A stretch of DNA of 64,000 nucleotides from positions 28,105,949 to 28,169,948 of the forward strand of contig OY740774.1 in NCBI GenBank assembly GCA_963513935.1. Direction: 5' to 3'. Position 1 is the stretch's first letter, and every line of letters begins with the position of its first letter. A model generated the notes under the pieces. It worked only from the letters and a program-made list of their open reading frames with translations. It was not told the DNA's origin and searched no databases. Source of the DNA: Aphrophora alni. Taxonomy: Eukaryota > Arthropoda > Insecta > Hemiptera > Aphrophoridae. Position numbers and translations under genes: made by a program. This document shows, one piece after another, positions 13,030 through 26,569 of this stretch.

Positions 13030-13625
13030 AATAAATTTAATTAGGAATAGTATAGGAAGTGTAAACACCAACACAGGATTAAACGTAAAATAAACAATTT
13101 GTGGAACAGATAAAAATGAGTTAAATTAGAATTAACAGAGAAAAAATCTTATGATATGAAAATTTAATCAGCCGTTATTAAACCTGCATTGTTGAGTTGC
13201 CAACAGATAATTTCCTAACCTTAAATGGAAGGACGTATTTTTTATAATTATATTAAGGTTTAACGATCCTTAACTACTTTATTTTATATTTATTGTTTTT
13301 AAGTATTGTAATTATTGTTTTATTAATTTAAACTTGTTTACTCTGAAAAATATTTATATTCTTTTCGTTTTATAATTAATTTTATTACACAATGGAGTTT
13401 AGTATAAGTGAAAAGTTTTATAGAAGTCTATTTTACGTGTCATAAGAACAACGTACTTGCAGCAAATACGTAGCCTACAGACACCGCTATCCAAATAGCG
13501 TCTGCCTGATGGAAGGTTTTAACTAATTTTTATCAGTTCCACAAATTATTATTTTACGTTTAGCACTGTGTTGGTGTTTATACATCATATACTAGTCCCA
13601 TTTAAATTTGTAACTGATTCAACAA
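13030..13625. mobile_element. Small inverted-repeat (MITE-like) element, about 0.6 kb
   Basis: Left 13035-13140 and the reverse complement of 13510-13620 share AAACACCAACACAG, TAAACGTAAAATAA, AATTTGTGGAAC and GATAAAAATNAGTTAAA. The ~350-base centre has no coding potential. Its ends do not carry the GAAACG hairpin motif of the other elements, so it is probably a different family. Confidence 0.7.
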
Positions 13626-14135
13626 TGAACAGTACCAGAAATGAATCATAGATAAATTCGTCTTTATAGGTATTTATATACAACAATCATTTATGTGATT
13701 AGTAAAAAATTGATGTCCAGTTTTGGGGGAAAATATTTGTTTTAAGATTTAAAAAAAATTCTTTGCAGTTTTCTTTAATCCAAACGAGCTGAGAAATTTT
13801 GATCAATTTCCGAGAAAGTTAGATCGTAGGCATTCCGATTTTTATTAAATCAGCTGTAACAATTTTAATTAAATTTTGCTAGATTGTAGCCAAGTACGCA
13901 AACAAAACATATTGGTTAGCATCTGCCCAAAATCTCAGTTCTATAGTTATCATGGAAAAAACAAAAATCCCTCATGGAGCTTAATGAATTTATCAAATTG
14001 CCTTTACTAGCTTCTTTCAAATTTTAGTGAATTGGGAAATTTAATAACTCAAAACAGTGTGCGAAATTGGAAGTAAAAGAAAACAATTCAGAAATAAATA
14101 TCACAAATGAAAATTTAATTACTTTCAGTTGATTT

Positions 14136-14407
14136 TGTCGATCATCCTTAGTTTAATACTTATTGTTACTTTTCCACATGACGCGTTTCCACTCTTTATG
14201 AGTGATTATCAACATTATCAGGGGAAGTTCAAACTACGACGCGACAAGACTTGTCGCCCGTATTTCTATCTTAAATGTGTCCGTGTTTGTGTTATGTATA
14301 GGGTATAATGTTAATTTATTGAGTGTGACATTTGATAATGACTGATAAAGAGTCGAAATGCGTTATGTGGAAACAAACAATAAGTGTGAAACTAAAGATT
14401 GATCGAC
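14136..14407. mobile_element. 272-bp MITE with hairpin/GAAACG-type termini
   Basis: The left terminus (14136-14212) pairs with the reverse complement of 14335-14407: TGTCGATCAATC/CTTAGTTT, ACTTATTGTT, TTTCCACAT, ACGCGTTTC, ACTCTTTAT, AGTNATTATCA. About 75 bases per end with few mismatches. Smallest complete member of the bracket-motif family; non-coding. Confidence 0.78.
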
Positions 14408-14849
14408 AGCATCACCTGAAGGTAATGAATAATTAGAAAACATTCCAGTAAGGTTATAATAATATATTTTGACCATCGTCATTAAAAAACTCGACTTTTC
14501 AATTGTCTATCTTTTATATCCACTCCATAGATGACTGTTTGTTTTTGAGAACGGTGGAACTATTATTTAACGAATATGTCTGAGCCTAAATACCAAATGT
14601 AAAAACTATTCAGTCTTTTGCAAATAGACAGCAATTTTGAAATTTATACAACGATTTTTCTGATTAGAATGTTTGTCCAATTGTTCGTAAACAAAACAAA
14701 GACGGCAACATGAGAAACGTTGACAACGGAATAGAGCTGAGTCAATGTCTTTATCAGCAGTAGTAGTTATGACATCACTTCTCCCGTCTGCAAATTTGCC
14801 TAACGCGCATTAAGAAAGTCCAGACTACACCTTACGAACTGTACTGGTG

Positions 14850-15005
14850 TATAGAAATCCCTAGGTACCGTAGCTGAATCTACATCTTTTTTATCAGATC
14901 TCTCTTGACCAACTTTTGATCCCTTCCGACTCCGATGCTATTGGAATATTCGAGAGCTAGGGGTTTCTATTTTATGCTCTCTTTTATTTTCTTCTTAATT
15001 CTATT
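14850..15005 (+). repeat. Dispersed repeat family A, copy 2
   Basis: Shares GGTACCGTAGCTGAATCTAC, TTTTTTATCAGATCTCTC, CTTCCGACTCCGATGCTATT and ATTCGAGAGCTAGGGG with the family-A core. The 5' part is missing. Confidence 0.65.
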
Positions 15006-15699
15006 ACCATCGCATAGTAAGTCGCATTTAAACAACAACAATTCAAAATCAACTAACACAATTCACTATACTAAGTATTTTTGGTTACGTGGAAAGTAAG
15101 TCAGATCGCATGTGAGCAGATTCTTAAATTCATTTTTATATTTAAATTTGAAAACCACTCACAACGTTTAAAGGAACAAGATCGGTAGGCATTCCACACA
15201 GAGATTTTAGTCTAAAGACTTGGTTTAATAACTCATTTTTCCAAAGCGTACTCGCTAATAAAATAGGTGACGTAATTAAAAGTTTAGCGGGAATTAAATG
15301 TTTCATCCAGTCGATGCAGATCCTAGCGCAGCGTGTGGAACAATTTAACATCTTACGAAGATTTAGTAGTCCCAGAGGTGCAACTAATACTCAGACTTCA
15401 CTTCACCTTATTTGACATTTAATTATAACTGTATAATTCTTTATATACAATTAGGGAATTGGGAATATTGTTGTCGTAGAATTGAGAGTTATTCTGAAAC
15501 TGAAATTCCGGAATACAATATAATTCTGGAAATTTTTTAATGGAATATATGGTGAAATACTTCACTGCCATAGTTTATACAATTTTTCGTTTGTTTTAAA
15601 CGTATTATTTATTTTCGTTAAATGGCAATACATACTAACTTTATATAAGTTTTATATGAACTAAAATCAAATTACCTTTAAAATATATAGTATTACGTC

Positions 15700-15885
15700 T
15701 GGAAACCCTCAGGGGCTCATTTGTAGTGAGTATGGAAATGGCAATCTTAAGGGATCATAATATGTAGTTTTCAGTTTCCTTTCTTTCATCACCTTTCATC
15801 AGATCTTTATTAACTCTTCCGACCTTGACGCTGTTAGAGTATTCTTGGTCTTTATTAAGTTTGCTTTCATTACTTTCCGAAAAAT
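15700..15885 (+). repeat. Dispersed repeat family A, copy 3
   Basis: Carries the 5' part (ACCCTCAGGGGCTCATTT, AGTGAGTATGG, TGGCAATC) and the 3' part (CTTCCGACCTTGACGCTGTTAGAGTATTC) of family A, with a diverged middle. Confidence 0.65.
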
Positions 15886-16793
15886 ATACATTTCTCTAAT
15901 TGTCATGAATCTACGCCTTGTTATTATTATTTTTACACTTTCTTGAATTTTTAGATTTTTTTGACAAATTTTGATTTCCCTGCTATTTTTTGGACTTTTT
16001 TAAACGGCTATATCTTTAAAACTAAGCATTAAAAATTTTTTACTCAAATTATAAAACTTCTGTTTGACTTTTTACGTAAACAAATACGTATCTATTAAAT
16101 ACATAAACAATTTTATTTATTCGTCAATTTTTTCCCTGGGATTTTGTCTAGACGTTATTTCGATGCCATTCTCTCTGTCAGGTTTTAATTTCGTTCATTC
16201 CAAGTAGTTTCTTCGTTATTTCCTTATCTAGGCAATTTTTCGATAAGAAACTTTTTATAAATAAAATGTAAAATTCTATATTATTACTATGGAGCTATAG
16301 CGATTTATTATTTTGTTTATTTAAAATGAAAATATTCTTAGTTTTTTTTCCCTTATTAAGTGATTTTGAAGTAATTTTTCACTGTCTAACTAATAAATAT
16401 AGTAGTTGCAAATTTTTCAAGTAAGTATACCTATGGAAATAAACCGTGAAACAAAGGGATTTGCTGATGTTAATTCACAAATTATTTTTCACTCCCTCAG
16501 CACTTAAGAACGTGGATCATTGGTATACAATTGGATTTGTTAATTGAGAAATACATTTCAGTTAATACTATATATTATATTTTAATTATTATAAACTATA
16601 ATTCACAAGATGATGTTATATTAACTCCCATTTGAGATATAAAATTAGAATTTGAATGATTTTTTTATGAATTATATTTAAAATTGATCAGTACATTTAC
16701 GTAATGTGTAACCCAGACATGTTTATAAAACCACCACTACATAAATTGGGTTTTATCGCAATAATTTAATCTATTGTGTTTGTTTGTTTACAG
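15886..16793 (+). other. 3' end of the presumed 5' intron of kug
   Basis: AT-rich, non-coding, ending in the pyrimidine tract and TTTACAG at 16793. No promoter features near the exon were evident, which fits a spliced leader from a distant exon. Confidence 0.5.
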
Positions 16794-16836
16794 GTATAAG
16801 GAGATGAAGAACATTGCTCCGGCATGACTTAACATA
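16794..16836 (+). promoter_or_regulatory. 5' leader of the kug exon with two overlapping uORFs
   Basis: A pyrimidine-rich tract and TTTACAG ending at 16793 form a good splice acceptor, so the exon probably starts at 16794. The 43-base leader holds a 7-codon uORF (16804-16827, ATG to TGA). Its stop overlaps the ATG of a 2-codon uORF (16824-16832) in an ATGA arrangement, and the main start follows only four bases later. Such uORFs could lower translation or enforce reinitiation, but that is inference. The leader must continue in at least one upstream exon that I could not locate. Confidence 0.6.
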
Positions 16837-19800
16837 ATGGGCGCAAGATGTTGTCCTGTCGCGCTGTGGCTATGGGCTCTTCTCATATTATTACTTGCAA
16901 CTCATACGATACAAGATGACAGTGTATTCGCCAGCTCTCGTTTCACTCGAAGTCATTACAATGTTACGATACCTGAGAATTCCGTTGGAAAAACGTTCGT
17001 CTGTCCGGAAGAGAAAATGGGTGTGTACAAAGGAGAAGATGATGTAGAAGTTCGGTATAAAATCATTTCCGGAGATCGAGATAAGTTTTTCAAAGCGGAA
17101 GAACGTTTAGTGGGTGATTTTTGGTTTTTAATGTTACGAACTAGAACAGGTAATATTGATGTTTTGAATCGGGAAAGGAAAGATAAATATGTTCTGGAAG
17201 TAAGAGCGACGGCTACTAAACGTGACGGAAAGAAAGGAATCATTTTGGAAACGGATACAACTGTTGTGGTCACGATCTTGGATACTAACGATCTAAATCC
17301 TTTGTTTTATCCAACAGAATATGTTGAAACTGTGACAGAAGATACGCCTCTACACAGTAGCGTTATTAGAGTCTTTGCTGAAGATGCTGATTTAGGGAGG
17401 AATGGAGAAATCTATTACAGTTTCCAAGAGAGTACAGAACAGTTTGCGGTCCATCCTACGACAGGTGTTGTGTCACTAACCAGGCCCTTACGTTATTCTG
17501 AAAAACCTATTCACGAGTTAACAATACTTGCACAGGACAGGGGTTCAGTGTTTAAAGGTGGGGGTAAAGCAAGTACTGCCAAACTAAAAATTTTAGTTAA
17601 ACAAGTCAACCTTCACAATCCAGAGATATTTGTTCATCATTTACCTGACATTGTTGAAAATTCGAATGCTGATATCTACGCAATAGTGCGTGTTGTTGAT
17701 CGCGACATTGGAATTCATGGTGAAATTAAACATTTAGAGATTGTTGACGGTGATCCAGATGGACATTTCCGAATACGACCAGCTAAAGGTAATAGTGACG
17801 GGAAAGGAAGCGAGTTTAATATTGAAGTGTTGAAACTACTTGATAGGGAAACCGCACCTTTGGGGTATAATTTAACTCTTCGTGCAGTTGATAAAGGAAC
17901 GCCAGCTAGACAAACGTACATCTCAATACCGGTTCATCTTTCGGATCTAAACGATAACGCTCCTGTTTTTGATAGAGAAATTTACGAAGTGGATGTACCA
18001 GAAACATCACCGATAAACTCTCCCATAATCAGGTTAAAAGTAACTGATGCTGATCAAGGACGAAATGCACAAGTGTTTTTAGAAATTGTAGGTGGAAATG
18101 AAGGCGGTGAATTCCACATAAACCCGGATACTGGAATGCTATACACAGCTGTTTGTTTGGATGCGGAACATAAAGCTTTCTATACTTTGACAGTATCAGC
18201 GATTGACCAAGGTAACGCTGGTACGAGAAAGCAATCATCTGCTAAAGTTAAAATTCAAGTTGTTGATACTAATGACAATGATCCTTTGTTTGATTCTCCC
18301 AGTATGGAGGTTTTACTTGATGAAAACGAATCAGCTGGTAAGTCGGTGACAAAAGTAACAGCAAGAGACAAAGATTCAGGTGAAAATGCTTATATTTCTT
18401 ACAGTATTGCCAACTTAAATCCCGTGCCTTTTGATATCGATTACTTTTCCGGTGTAATAACAACCACCAAAGTGTTAGATTTTGAATCAATGAAAAGGAA
18501 TTACATATTACAAATTCGTGCATCAGATTGGGGACAACCTTACAGAAGACAAACTGAAATGCAACTTAAAATCAAAATCCGCGATGTTAATGACAACAGG
18601 CCTCAGTTTGAAAAAATAGACTGCGTTGGTTTTGTACCTAGATTTGTTCCAATAGGCACTGAAATTCTAACTTTATCGGCTTTAGATTTTGATGCTGGAA
18701 ATATTATCAGTTATAGAACTGTTTCGGGAAATGAAGATGGATGTTTTACTTTGGATTCAACATCAGGAGTGGTTTCTGTGACTTGTGATTTGGCAGATCT
18801 GTTGGTAGCGGAGAGGGAAATCAATGTAACCGCCACTGATGGTACACATTTTGCGGATGTAATGCGCGTAAGGATTAAATTGGTTAATGCCAAAAAGCCA
18901 ACTGAAAGTACTGGTGATGCTTCTAACTTTGAGTGTAAAGATACTGGTGTAGCTAGAAGATTAACTGATGTGATTACATCAGCTGAGAAAAACAATATGC
19001 CCGGCAATGAAAAAGAAGAATTCTCAATGATGCCAAGTCGTTACGGTGATAATATTCACAAACCTGAGTTTATAAATTTCCCGAATGAAATTCAAGTAAA
19101 TGAATCCGTTTCTTTACGCAGCACATTGACAAAAATACGCGCAAGAGATAGAGATCTGGGTTATAACGGAAACTTAATCTTTGGGATCACATCAGGAGAT
19201 CATGATTCAGTTTTTCGTTTAGAACCTAAATCAGGTGAATTAAAAGTTTACGGGTTTTTAGATAGAGAACGAGAAACTGAATATTTACTCAATATAACAG
19301 TTTACGATCAAGGTCGTCCTCAGAAATCTGCGTCTAAAGTTTTACCAATAACAATTCTTGATATAAATGATAACCCACCAAAATTCGAAAGACCATTGGC
19401 TAGTTTTCGAGTAACTGAAAACGCCCACAATGGTACTGCGATTTTTCGAGTGAATGCAACGGACGCTGATCTTGGTGAAAACGCTCACATTGCTTATTCG
19501 TTGATCACTGATACTGATCACTTTCGAGTTGATTCTAATTCTGGTATATTGTACGTTTCTGCGCCACTGGATAGAGAAACGCAAGAATTGTATGAACTGA
19601 AAATAAAAGCGTACGATCGTGCATCTGATCCAAAAGATGTAGAATCTCTCCATTCGGAAGCCCTTGTAAGGATCTTTATTGATGATGTGAACGATAATGC
19701 TCCTTCTTTTCCAATGAATAGTTACACAGTAAAATCTCGTGAAGATATTCCAGTAGGCAGTGTAGTTGCAATACTTGACGCTACAGACCCGGATCTCGGA

Positions 19801-20197
19801 CACGGTGGTGATATACGTTACTCTCTTTTTGGTGAAACTGAAGTAGACAGTCCATTTGTTATAGATCGTTTTACCGGGACCGTGCGTACTGTAAAACCTT
19901 TAGATTATGAAGAAAGACAAGTTCATACTTTGACCGTTAGAGCTCGTGATAGAGGTACTCCTTCTTTAACTTCGGAAGTTACTTTGGTTATCGATGTTGC
20001 CGATGTTAATGAGAATCTTAATCCACCTGAGTTTGATGACTTTGTGACTGCGGTATCGGTTTTGGAAAATCAACCTATCGGGACTTTAGTGACAACTGTG
20101 AAAGCCACTGACGCTGATCCTCCTGGTGATGACTCAAGAGTTGGATACTCGATTCTAGCTGGGGATGGACTTGGGTACTTCAACATTGATGATCAAG
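16837..20197 (+). CDS. kug: Fat-like protocadherin (kugelei/Fat2 orthologue), first coding exon, N-terminal 1120 residues
   Basis: Large single-pass cadherin of epithelial cells; in flies its orthologue drives planar-polarised collective migration and basal actin organisation. Seen here: a hydrophobic signal peptide (about residues 7-22), then tandem extracellular cadherin repeats whose calcium-binding linkers fall at residues 149 (DTNDLNPLF), 257 (VNLHNPEIF, degenerate), 370 (DLNDNAPVF), 477 (DTNDNDPLF), 583 (DVNDNRPQF), 842 (DINDNPPKF), 950 (DVNDNAPSF) and 1056 (DVNENLNPPEF). That makes nine repeats plus the start of a tenth. Repeat 6 ends without a calcium linker (VNAKKP, 683) and is followed by a ~50-residue spacer with FECKDTGVARR and MMPSRYG, a combination I know from the Fat-like family rather than Fat, Dachsous or classical cadherins. 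The start has A at -3 and G at +4. The exon ends at a consensus donor, CAAG/gtaaga, in phase 1; the reading frame runs into the intron to a stop at 20238. The remaining repeats, laminin-G/EGF domains, membrane segment and tail must lie beyond this window. The family is certain; the kug assignment is from memory of the family. Confidence 0.93.
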
Positions 20198-20238
20198 GTA
20201 AGAAAAATCATAATTGCGTGTTTTATAAGTATGTATAG
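20198..20238 (+). other. Splice donor and intron read-through after the kug exon
   Basis: GTAAGA at 20198-20203 follows CAAG and matches the insect donor consensus. Translation past it gives GKKNHNCVFYKYV and then a stop, which does not resemble a cadherin, so cadherin homology ends exactly at the donor. A Gly codon is split (phase 1). The intron has no recognisable acceptor-exon partner in this window. Confidence 0.85.
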
Positions 20239-20874
20239 ATTGATATTTTAATATTAAATTGATTAGTTATTGATTTTATGTCGTGGATTTAATTACACGT
20301 TGAATAAACATTCAATCTAGACAAATTAATTGGTTCTCATATTTGGTATCTTTCTTTCTCCCATGTTATGGATCGAGAATGCCAAGAAACAGTATTCATT
20401 TTAGCTTCACGTGAACAGATATCTCTCAGCTTGCAATTATGGATCCTTCTAGAAAATTAAGTCGATTTGGATTTGGTTTTATTTTTTGTTGTTTGTCAAA
20501 CGCCTCCATATAATTTCTGGTATTTCCTAATATTAATCCAGACTAATTAAATACATTTTTTAATTTTATTTCTTATAATATTTACTTTGTTAAAATGCAA
20601 ACAAATAACATTAGACTTTATGACATAAATTGTTGTGCACTCTACTCCATTTCATACATTAGGTCAAAAGCTTTTCAAATTTTGGTTATGTAAGTTTTTA
20701 TGTCAAACCAAGATTGAGTACATGTTATTGAAAATCAAGTCTCCCTATCTTGGCTTGTATTGCAAATTAAAATATATATATTTTCATTAAAATAGTAGAT
20801 GTAATAATTATTATTGAAAATGTAAAAGCAATTGTATACATTTAAAAAAAAGTTCAAATAAATTATATTAGATA
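20239..20874 (+). other. Start of the presumed long intron after the kug exon
   Basis: AT-rich non-coding sequence; no cadherin homology in any frame. Confidence 0.5.
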
Positions 20875-22849
20875 GAATACAACTTGAACACAAGATCTCA
20901 CAAAAATTACGTTTACTTAATCAAACACGTTTCAACGACAAAGTCGCCATCCTCAGTGATACAATAACTAAACAGTTTACAGTATCACTGTTATATTTGA
21001 ACGCTGTTTCTTACATCCTATTACGGAACTATCCAACGCCGTGTGAGATAATATCTTCCTAGGTGAACTGTAGTTTGTCCGGGCGGGCTTTGGAGTCTGT
21101 CAGCTCACAACACAGTTTCTCATCACCGCTCTACCTGCCACTCGACTCTAGCTAATGGCCACCTACTAATACTTCACTGCCTGATTGCAACTTTTTACAT
21201 TTGTAATTCTATCTTGTTGAGCAAATTATTTATGGAAAAGACGACACAAATGAGTCCAAACATGACATAATTTTGATCTAGAAGTATATTAGAGATAACA
21301 CCTTAAATTTTTGTAACACCTACAATTTTATATAAAATCATTTTAAATAGATAATATTTAGTCTTGTTTTATTCACCTTTTTTTTATGGATCACAAATAT
21401 AAACATCCCAAAACGGAAAATCAAAATTTTGCAAGTTTGTAATAGACTCTCCAGTGGGTGAGTCATTAACAATTATTACGAGGGGTAGATAGACCCTCCC
21501 ACGGCTTTCCTAGTGAGTGTGCCTGCGTTAGTGGAGAAATCCAAATCCATCGGACAAACTATAAAATTCAAGATAAAACATATATTACAGATTTTTGCTT
21601 TACCCTGTATACAATTTCATGTAGATTACATTTGATCGCCAACTTAATTGAGGAAAATACAAATCACTCTCAATTTTGCCCATTAGAGTTTAATAAGGAA
21701 AGTATTTAGATATCAAACGTAATTGGAATTTTGCAGAAAATAATCCTGTATTCTCATGAATGAGGCTTTTATACGATCGGTAATTGGCTGAACTCCATGT
21801 TAAATAAAACCCAAACGCAATAGTTTATAAAAATCGACAAATTTATTGAGTCTTGGCGACAATGGTTTTGCCAGTTACGGCAATTACGAGGCAGTTTAAC
21901 AATCTCCGACATAAATGGTTTGGAAACCATTATCGGTAGGACTCAAAAATTGTAGAATTTTATAAAAATATTGTGCGCGTTTCATTCAAGAAAGCCTTTT
22001 CTAATTTTCCTATGGACAATACACATCATTTATTGTGATTTCAAAATGTAGGAAAATACATAATTTGCACAACAAACTCTTATTTTAAGGAATACGTCGT
22101 TTCAATAAATAAGTTTCTTCTTCAGTTGTTATATAGAGTGGAAAAGAAATTTCCAACCTCCCCCCCCCCCCCCTATATTTATGTCAGATAATTATCTTCG
22201 TTATTAAGATAATGAAATCAGAATATTGACATGATTTAAATTTTTGTTCGGCCATAGTAATAAAATCGTGGCCATTAATGTGATTATGTTAACATAGCTA
22301 AAATGGATTTTACATCTCCATCACACTTTAATGTTATTAATATTTGGATTGTGTTTCTGGGATGTCTCGGTTAAGAGTAAACCAGTCCTAATTTTGTGTT
22401 TTTTTTTCACCCCGTAGGAGTGACTTTTTTAATGGATCTTTAATGGATCTATGTTCGCGTGATGCTTTGTTATGTATTGATGAGAAAAAAAATTAAAAAC
22501 AAATTTTCCAATGAAATTTTGACCATCCATCTAAATCAAAATAATGTCCAAAAATGTAATCGTAACTATATTAGCCTAATTTAAAAAAAAAAATCAACAC
22601 TTGTTAAATTTTCGTGTTATATTTGAATGGTCAGAATTTTGTATTATTTATACTTGTCTCCCCAATATCTGTTTTAAATCTTTTTTTGTCTTAAGCTCTT
22701 TAAAATGATCTATGACATGACAATTTGAAATGGTTGACGCATCCCATCCCCTTAAATTCAAAATTGACAAACGTGCGCTTATAGTAACAACTCCTCACTA
22801 CAAAAAACATCACCACAAATTGTTTTTATCTATCTTAATAACAAACTTA

Positions 22850-23110
22850 AAGGGATTGCATACCTCAGAGACTCATTATAGTGAGTATTGCTTTGTAAAT
22901 CCCGGGCTACCTAGCTGGATCTACACTTTTTTCATGTGGTTTTGAGTTAGATCGCTATCTTTCATTAGGGTATTAGGTCTTTTTTGACAAACTCTAGTTC
23001 TCTTCCGACCATGTTACTTAGAGTATTCGAGGGATATTGGGGGTCTTTATGTTATGTTCTTGTTTTCCTTTTTTATTAAGTGTTGATCGGGAAGTTTTTT
23101 TTGATTTTAA
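22850..23110 (+). repeat. Dispersed repeat family A, copy 4
   Basis: Well-preserved copy: CTCATTATAGTGAGTA, CTAGCTGGATCTACACTTTT, TTCATGTGGTTTTGAGTTAG, CTCTTCCGACCATG, AGAGTATTCGAGGG. Confidence 0.75.
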
Positions 23111-23603
23111 CAGCAAGGTAAAATAAGAGTGTAACTTTCCTTTAAGCCACTCTGTGTATAAAGAAAAGTTGCTAATGTTTGTATAAATGTAACAATTGAA
23201 GATGATTACTTAGTCATTGAAACGTAGATTTTTTTGTACGTATAGTTCTTGTTTTGGAAATTTGTATGTTTTCATTCATCTAATGATAATTTTTTTCACA
23301 AATATTGCTAATTTAAAGCAAGTTATTTTGATGACTTGTACAGTCTTCACACTCTGGTCAAGTTACGTGATGTAGAAACTTTTAGTAGATTTAATAGACT
23401 TTTAACCCACCCTGTATATATTTATACTCATTATCATCTATCTTCTAGCGGTATAAACCAGACCAATGTTTGTTCATTTCTAAACACTCTTCTTTAGTGT
23501 TATTGGATTAATGTTAAACGGTTCGTAAATTTAAACTTGGCGTAGTTAGTTGGTGCATACACTTGCAGTCTTGCATTTAGATGAAACCTCCCACCCTCTT
23601 TTT

Positions 23604-23848
<245 letters not shown>

Positions 23849-25140
23849 TCATGCGATTGCTTTAAATCTTAGCGCAACTTTTGTTTGTCTTTTGTAAAAC
23901 TTGTGCATTAACTAAGACAATTATTGTCTAGAGTTTAAAATCAAGATCTAGTCCGCAGTTGAGACATGTGTGTTTGTTTTGATCAACTGTTTGAAGTGTA
24001 AGTTTGAATTATTATTGTGCATATGCAGATGTTTTTGAATTTACCTGTCATATGGTATAAAAAATATTCAGCTTGACTTGCTTGATAAAAATAATTTTGA
24101 ATTTATAACTGATAATTTAGTTTAGTATAGTATTTCTGTCATTACTGAAGATGGCGACTTTGTCGTTGAAAGGTGTTCGAATAAATAAAACGTACTATTT
24201 GTGAGAATTTGTGTTGAAGTTTCATTTTATTGTCATATTGTGAAGATCAATATTAATCGACTGTTTTTTACATAAAGATAATTTTAATTTTCGAAGTTCC
24301 GTAGGGTAGTTTCTACCGTGCACAAATTTGAACCAATTTCACGCTGTTTTACCCTAATTTTATTCCTCTGTTACAGAAGTGCGATCCCGTAAAAAAACTA
24401 ATTATCCATTTTTTCGTGTATTAAATATACAGGAAAATAACAATATTTTATTATTTTTTTTTAATAGTGTAAGAATGGAACCATATATCCTACGCTGAGG
24501 AATCCCAAATCTGAAATTTTGTAAAAAAACTTAAATTTTTAGCTCATTGTAAAACTGTTTTAATACTACCTATATATGAGAAAGTGGATCTATTAAAAAA
24601 ACTAAATAAATAATATTGAAAAAAGTAGGAAAGTTGAAGTAGAAAATATAACAAGTACAAGGAGTAACATTTTAGTTAGAGTTAAGTTGAAATCTATTTA
24701 AAAGAAACTCTTTTAAATTGAATTTGTTTGGAATATAACAACATGTCACAATAATGTAAAAGAAATTGTTACAAATAATAACGACGACAAAATAACAAAT
24801 TGTCTCCACTTCCTTCCCACAGAAATTCCAAGGTAATATGAACGTAGTTTTGAATGCTACGTTATTATTGTTAACAATGAACAAACCTTATTATCTGTCA
24901 GACGCGTTTCTATAATTTATCACCATCATCAGGTGGTTTGGAATTTGTGACGTTTGAATAGTCTTGTATTGTTTCATTGGATTATTATTCAAATAATATG
25001 CAAATGTACGACATTTGACATTTCTGGTAACTAAATTATAATGTACTTTATGAATGTATGCTTGTTTAATGTAGAAATAGTTTGAAGAAATATTTGTTAA
25101 GTTGTTATATGCATCATTTATAAATTATACTAAACTCTAT

Positions 25141-26569
25141 AGAAAGTACTATAATGGTAAAAAATAACGAATGTTAGATTTTCTTTCCTATGTTCAATTC
25201 TAAATCATCTTTAGTCTTTTTTCTTTTATTTATAAAATATTTATATTTTTCTATACCTGTCAGCAGTGACTTCTGAGGATCCTTAGATTTATTTCGTTCA
25301 AAATTGTATTTTTGGCTTATAATTAATCTAATAAAAAACAACCATAATCCAACATTTGTAGCTACCTTTCTATGTTTAAACCTTTGTAGAAAACCTTTGT
25401 TTTCTTTGTAGAAAGGGATTAAAGAAAGGGACTTAAATTTAAAAAGTATGGTTGTATCGTTATTTTTCAATATGATTTAACGCACCTGTTGTTCAGATAA
25501 AAGATTAACATCTTGACCGTCTTACTTTCAAAAAGTTGGTTTGGGAGTTATTGTATAAAAACAAATAACCTGAATATTTGCAGTTTTGTGCGAGGCCATG
25601 AAAGTATTAGATTTTGTTCTAAATCTTTTTACTGTTTATGGATTGACCCTATATTTATAAATATAATAATTTACAGTCTGACTTGTATGAGTATTATAAA
25701 TAATAATTTAATGTCAGCGTTTTTACCCATTTTCTCCTGAATATTTAAATTTAGATTTTATTTATTTTGTTTTATCTATAATATAGCTTTTTTCATGGGT
25801 ACCAAAGTATTGGAAAATATCTTGGAGTGGCTTGTTCAAGGAATGCCTACAAATCTTACAACAACAGTTTATTGGAATAATTCCCTGTTGTGGCGAAAAA
25901 CAATAGCTTGGCACGTGAGCATTATATGTACATTGTGTCAACTAATCACTTTAAACTTGGTTGGTCGCAATGCTGACGAATTCCTACATGTATTAATTAA
26001 AACCATATTATTGTATTTTGATATGTCAATAAAACAGCTTAATAGACATTCCATCTCAATGGTTCAACTATAAAAGAAATCGATTGGAAAATTGAAAACG
26101 TGCATTACTGAAGGTATTTCAGAATAGTTAATAATTAATATCTACTAACAAAACATTAAAGGGGCGTAGCAATGTTAAATTAATTTAATATATACACTCG
26201 GTATATAAATTGCATCTAATTAAAGCTTAATACATGCAGACATACCCTTGAATAAATAAATACACTGTCATAAACATTCACGATTGACACGCCTCTATAT
26301 CCGATAGTTGCGATCTGGTGTGGAAAATTCAAATTATGTTTCATAATAGTAAAGGAACCTGTGTTATGCACATGCAATAGGACAATATTTGTATGATAAT
26401 ATGCTGGACCTTGTCAATTAATTATGCACCATAACTATTCATGTTTGTGTTTTTGACATAGATGATTTTCATACAAGTCTTATTAACTAGTTGCAATTAA
26501 TATAGTTTATTTGAACTTTCAACTAATAAATATGATTTTTATTACATGATGAATGTTATTTTGTTATAT
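25141..26569. other. Interior of the large inverted-repeat element, left side
   Basis: Non-coding as far as I can judge. The longest frame (25795-26073 +, 92 codons) resembles nothing I know. Confidence 0.35.

Noticed and set aside
16956..19803. Minus-strand frames of up to 153 codons opposite the kug exon
   Set aside because: Shadows of the cadherin coding sequence; no independent coding features.
21917..21937. AATGGTTTGGAAACCATT palindrome as a regulatory site
   Set aside because: A short perfect palindrome in AT-rich DNA without any neighbouring gene or repetition; likely chance.
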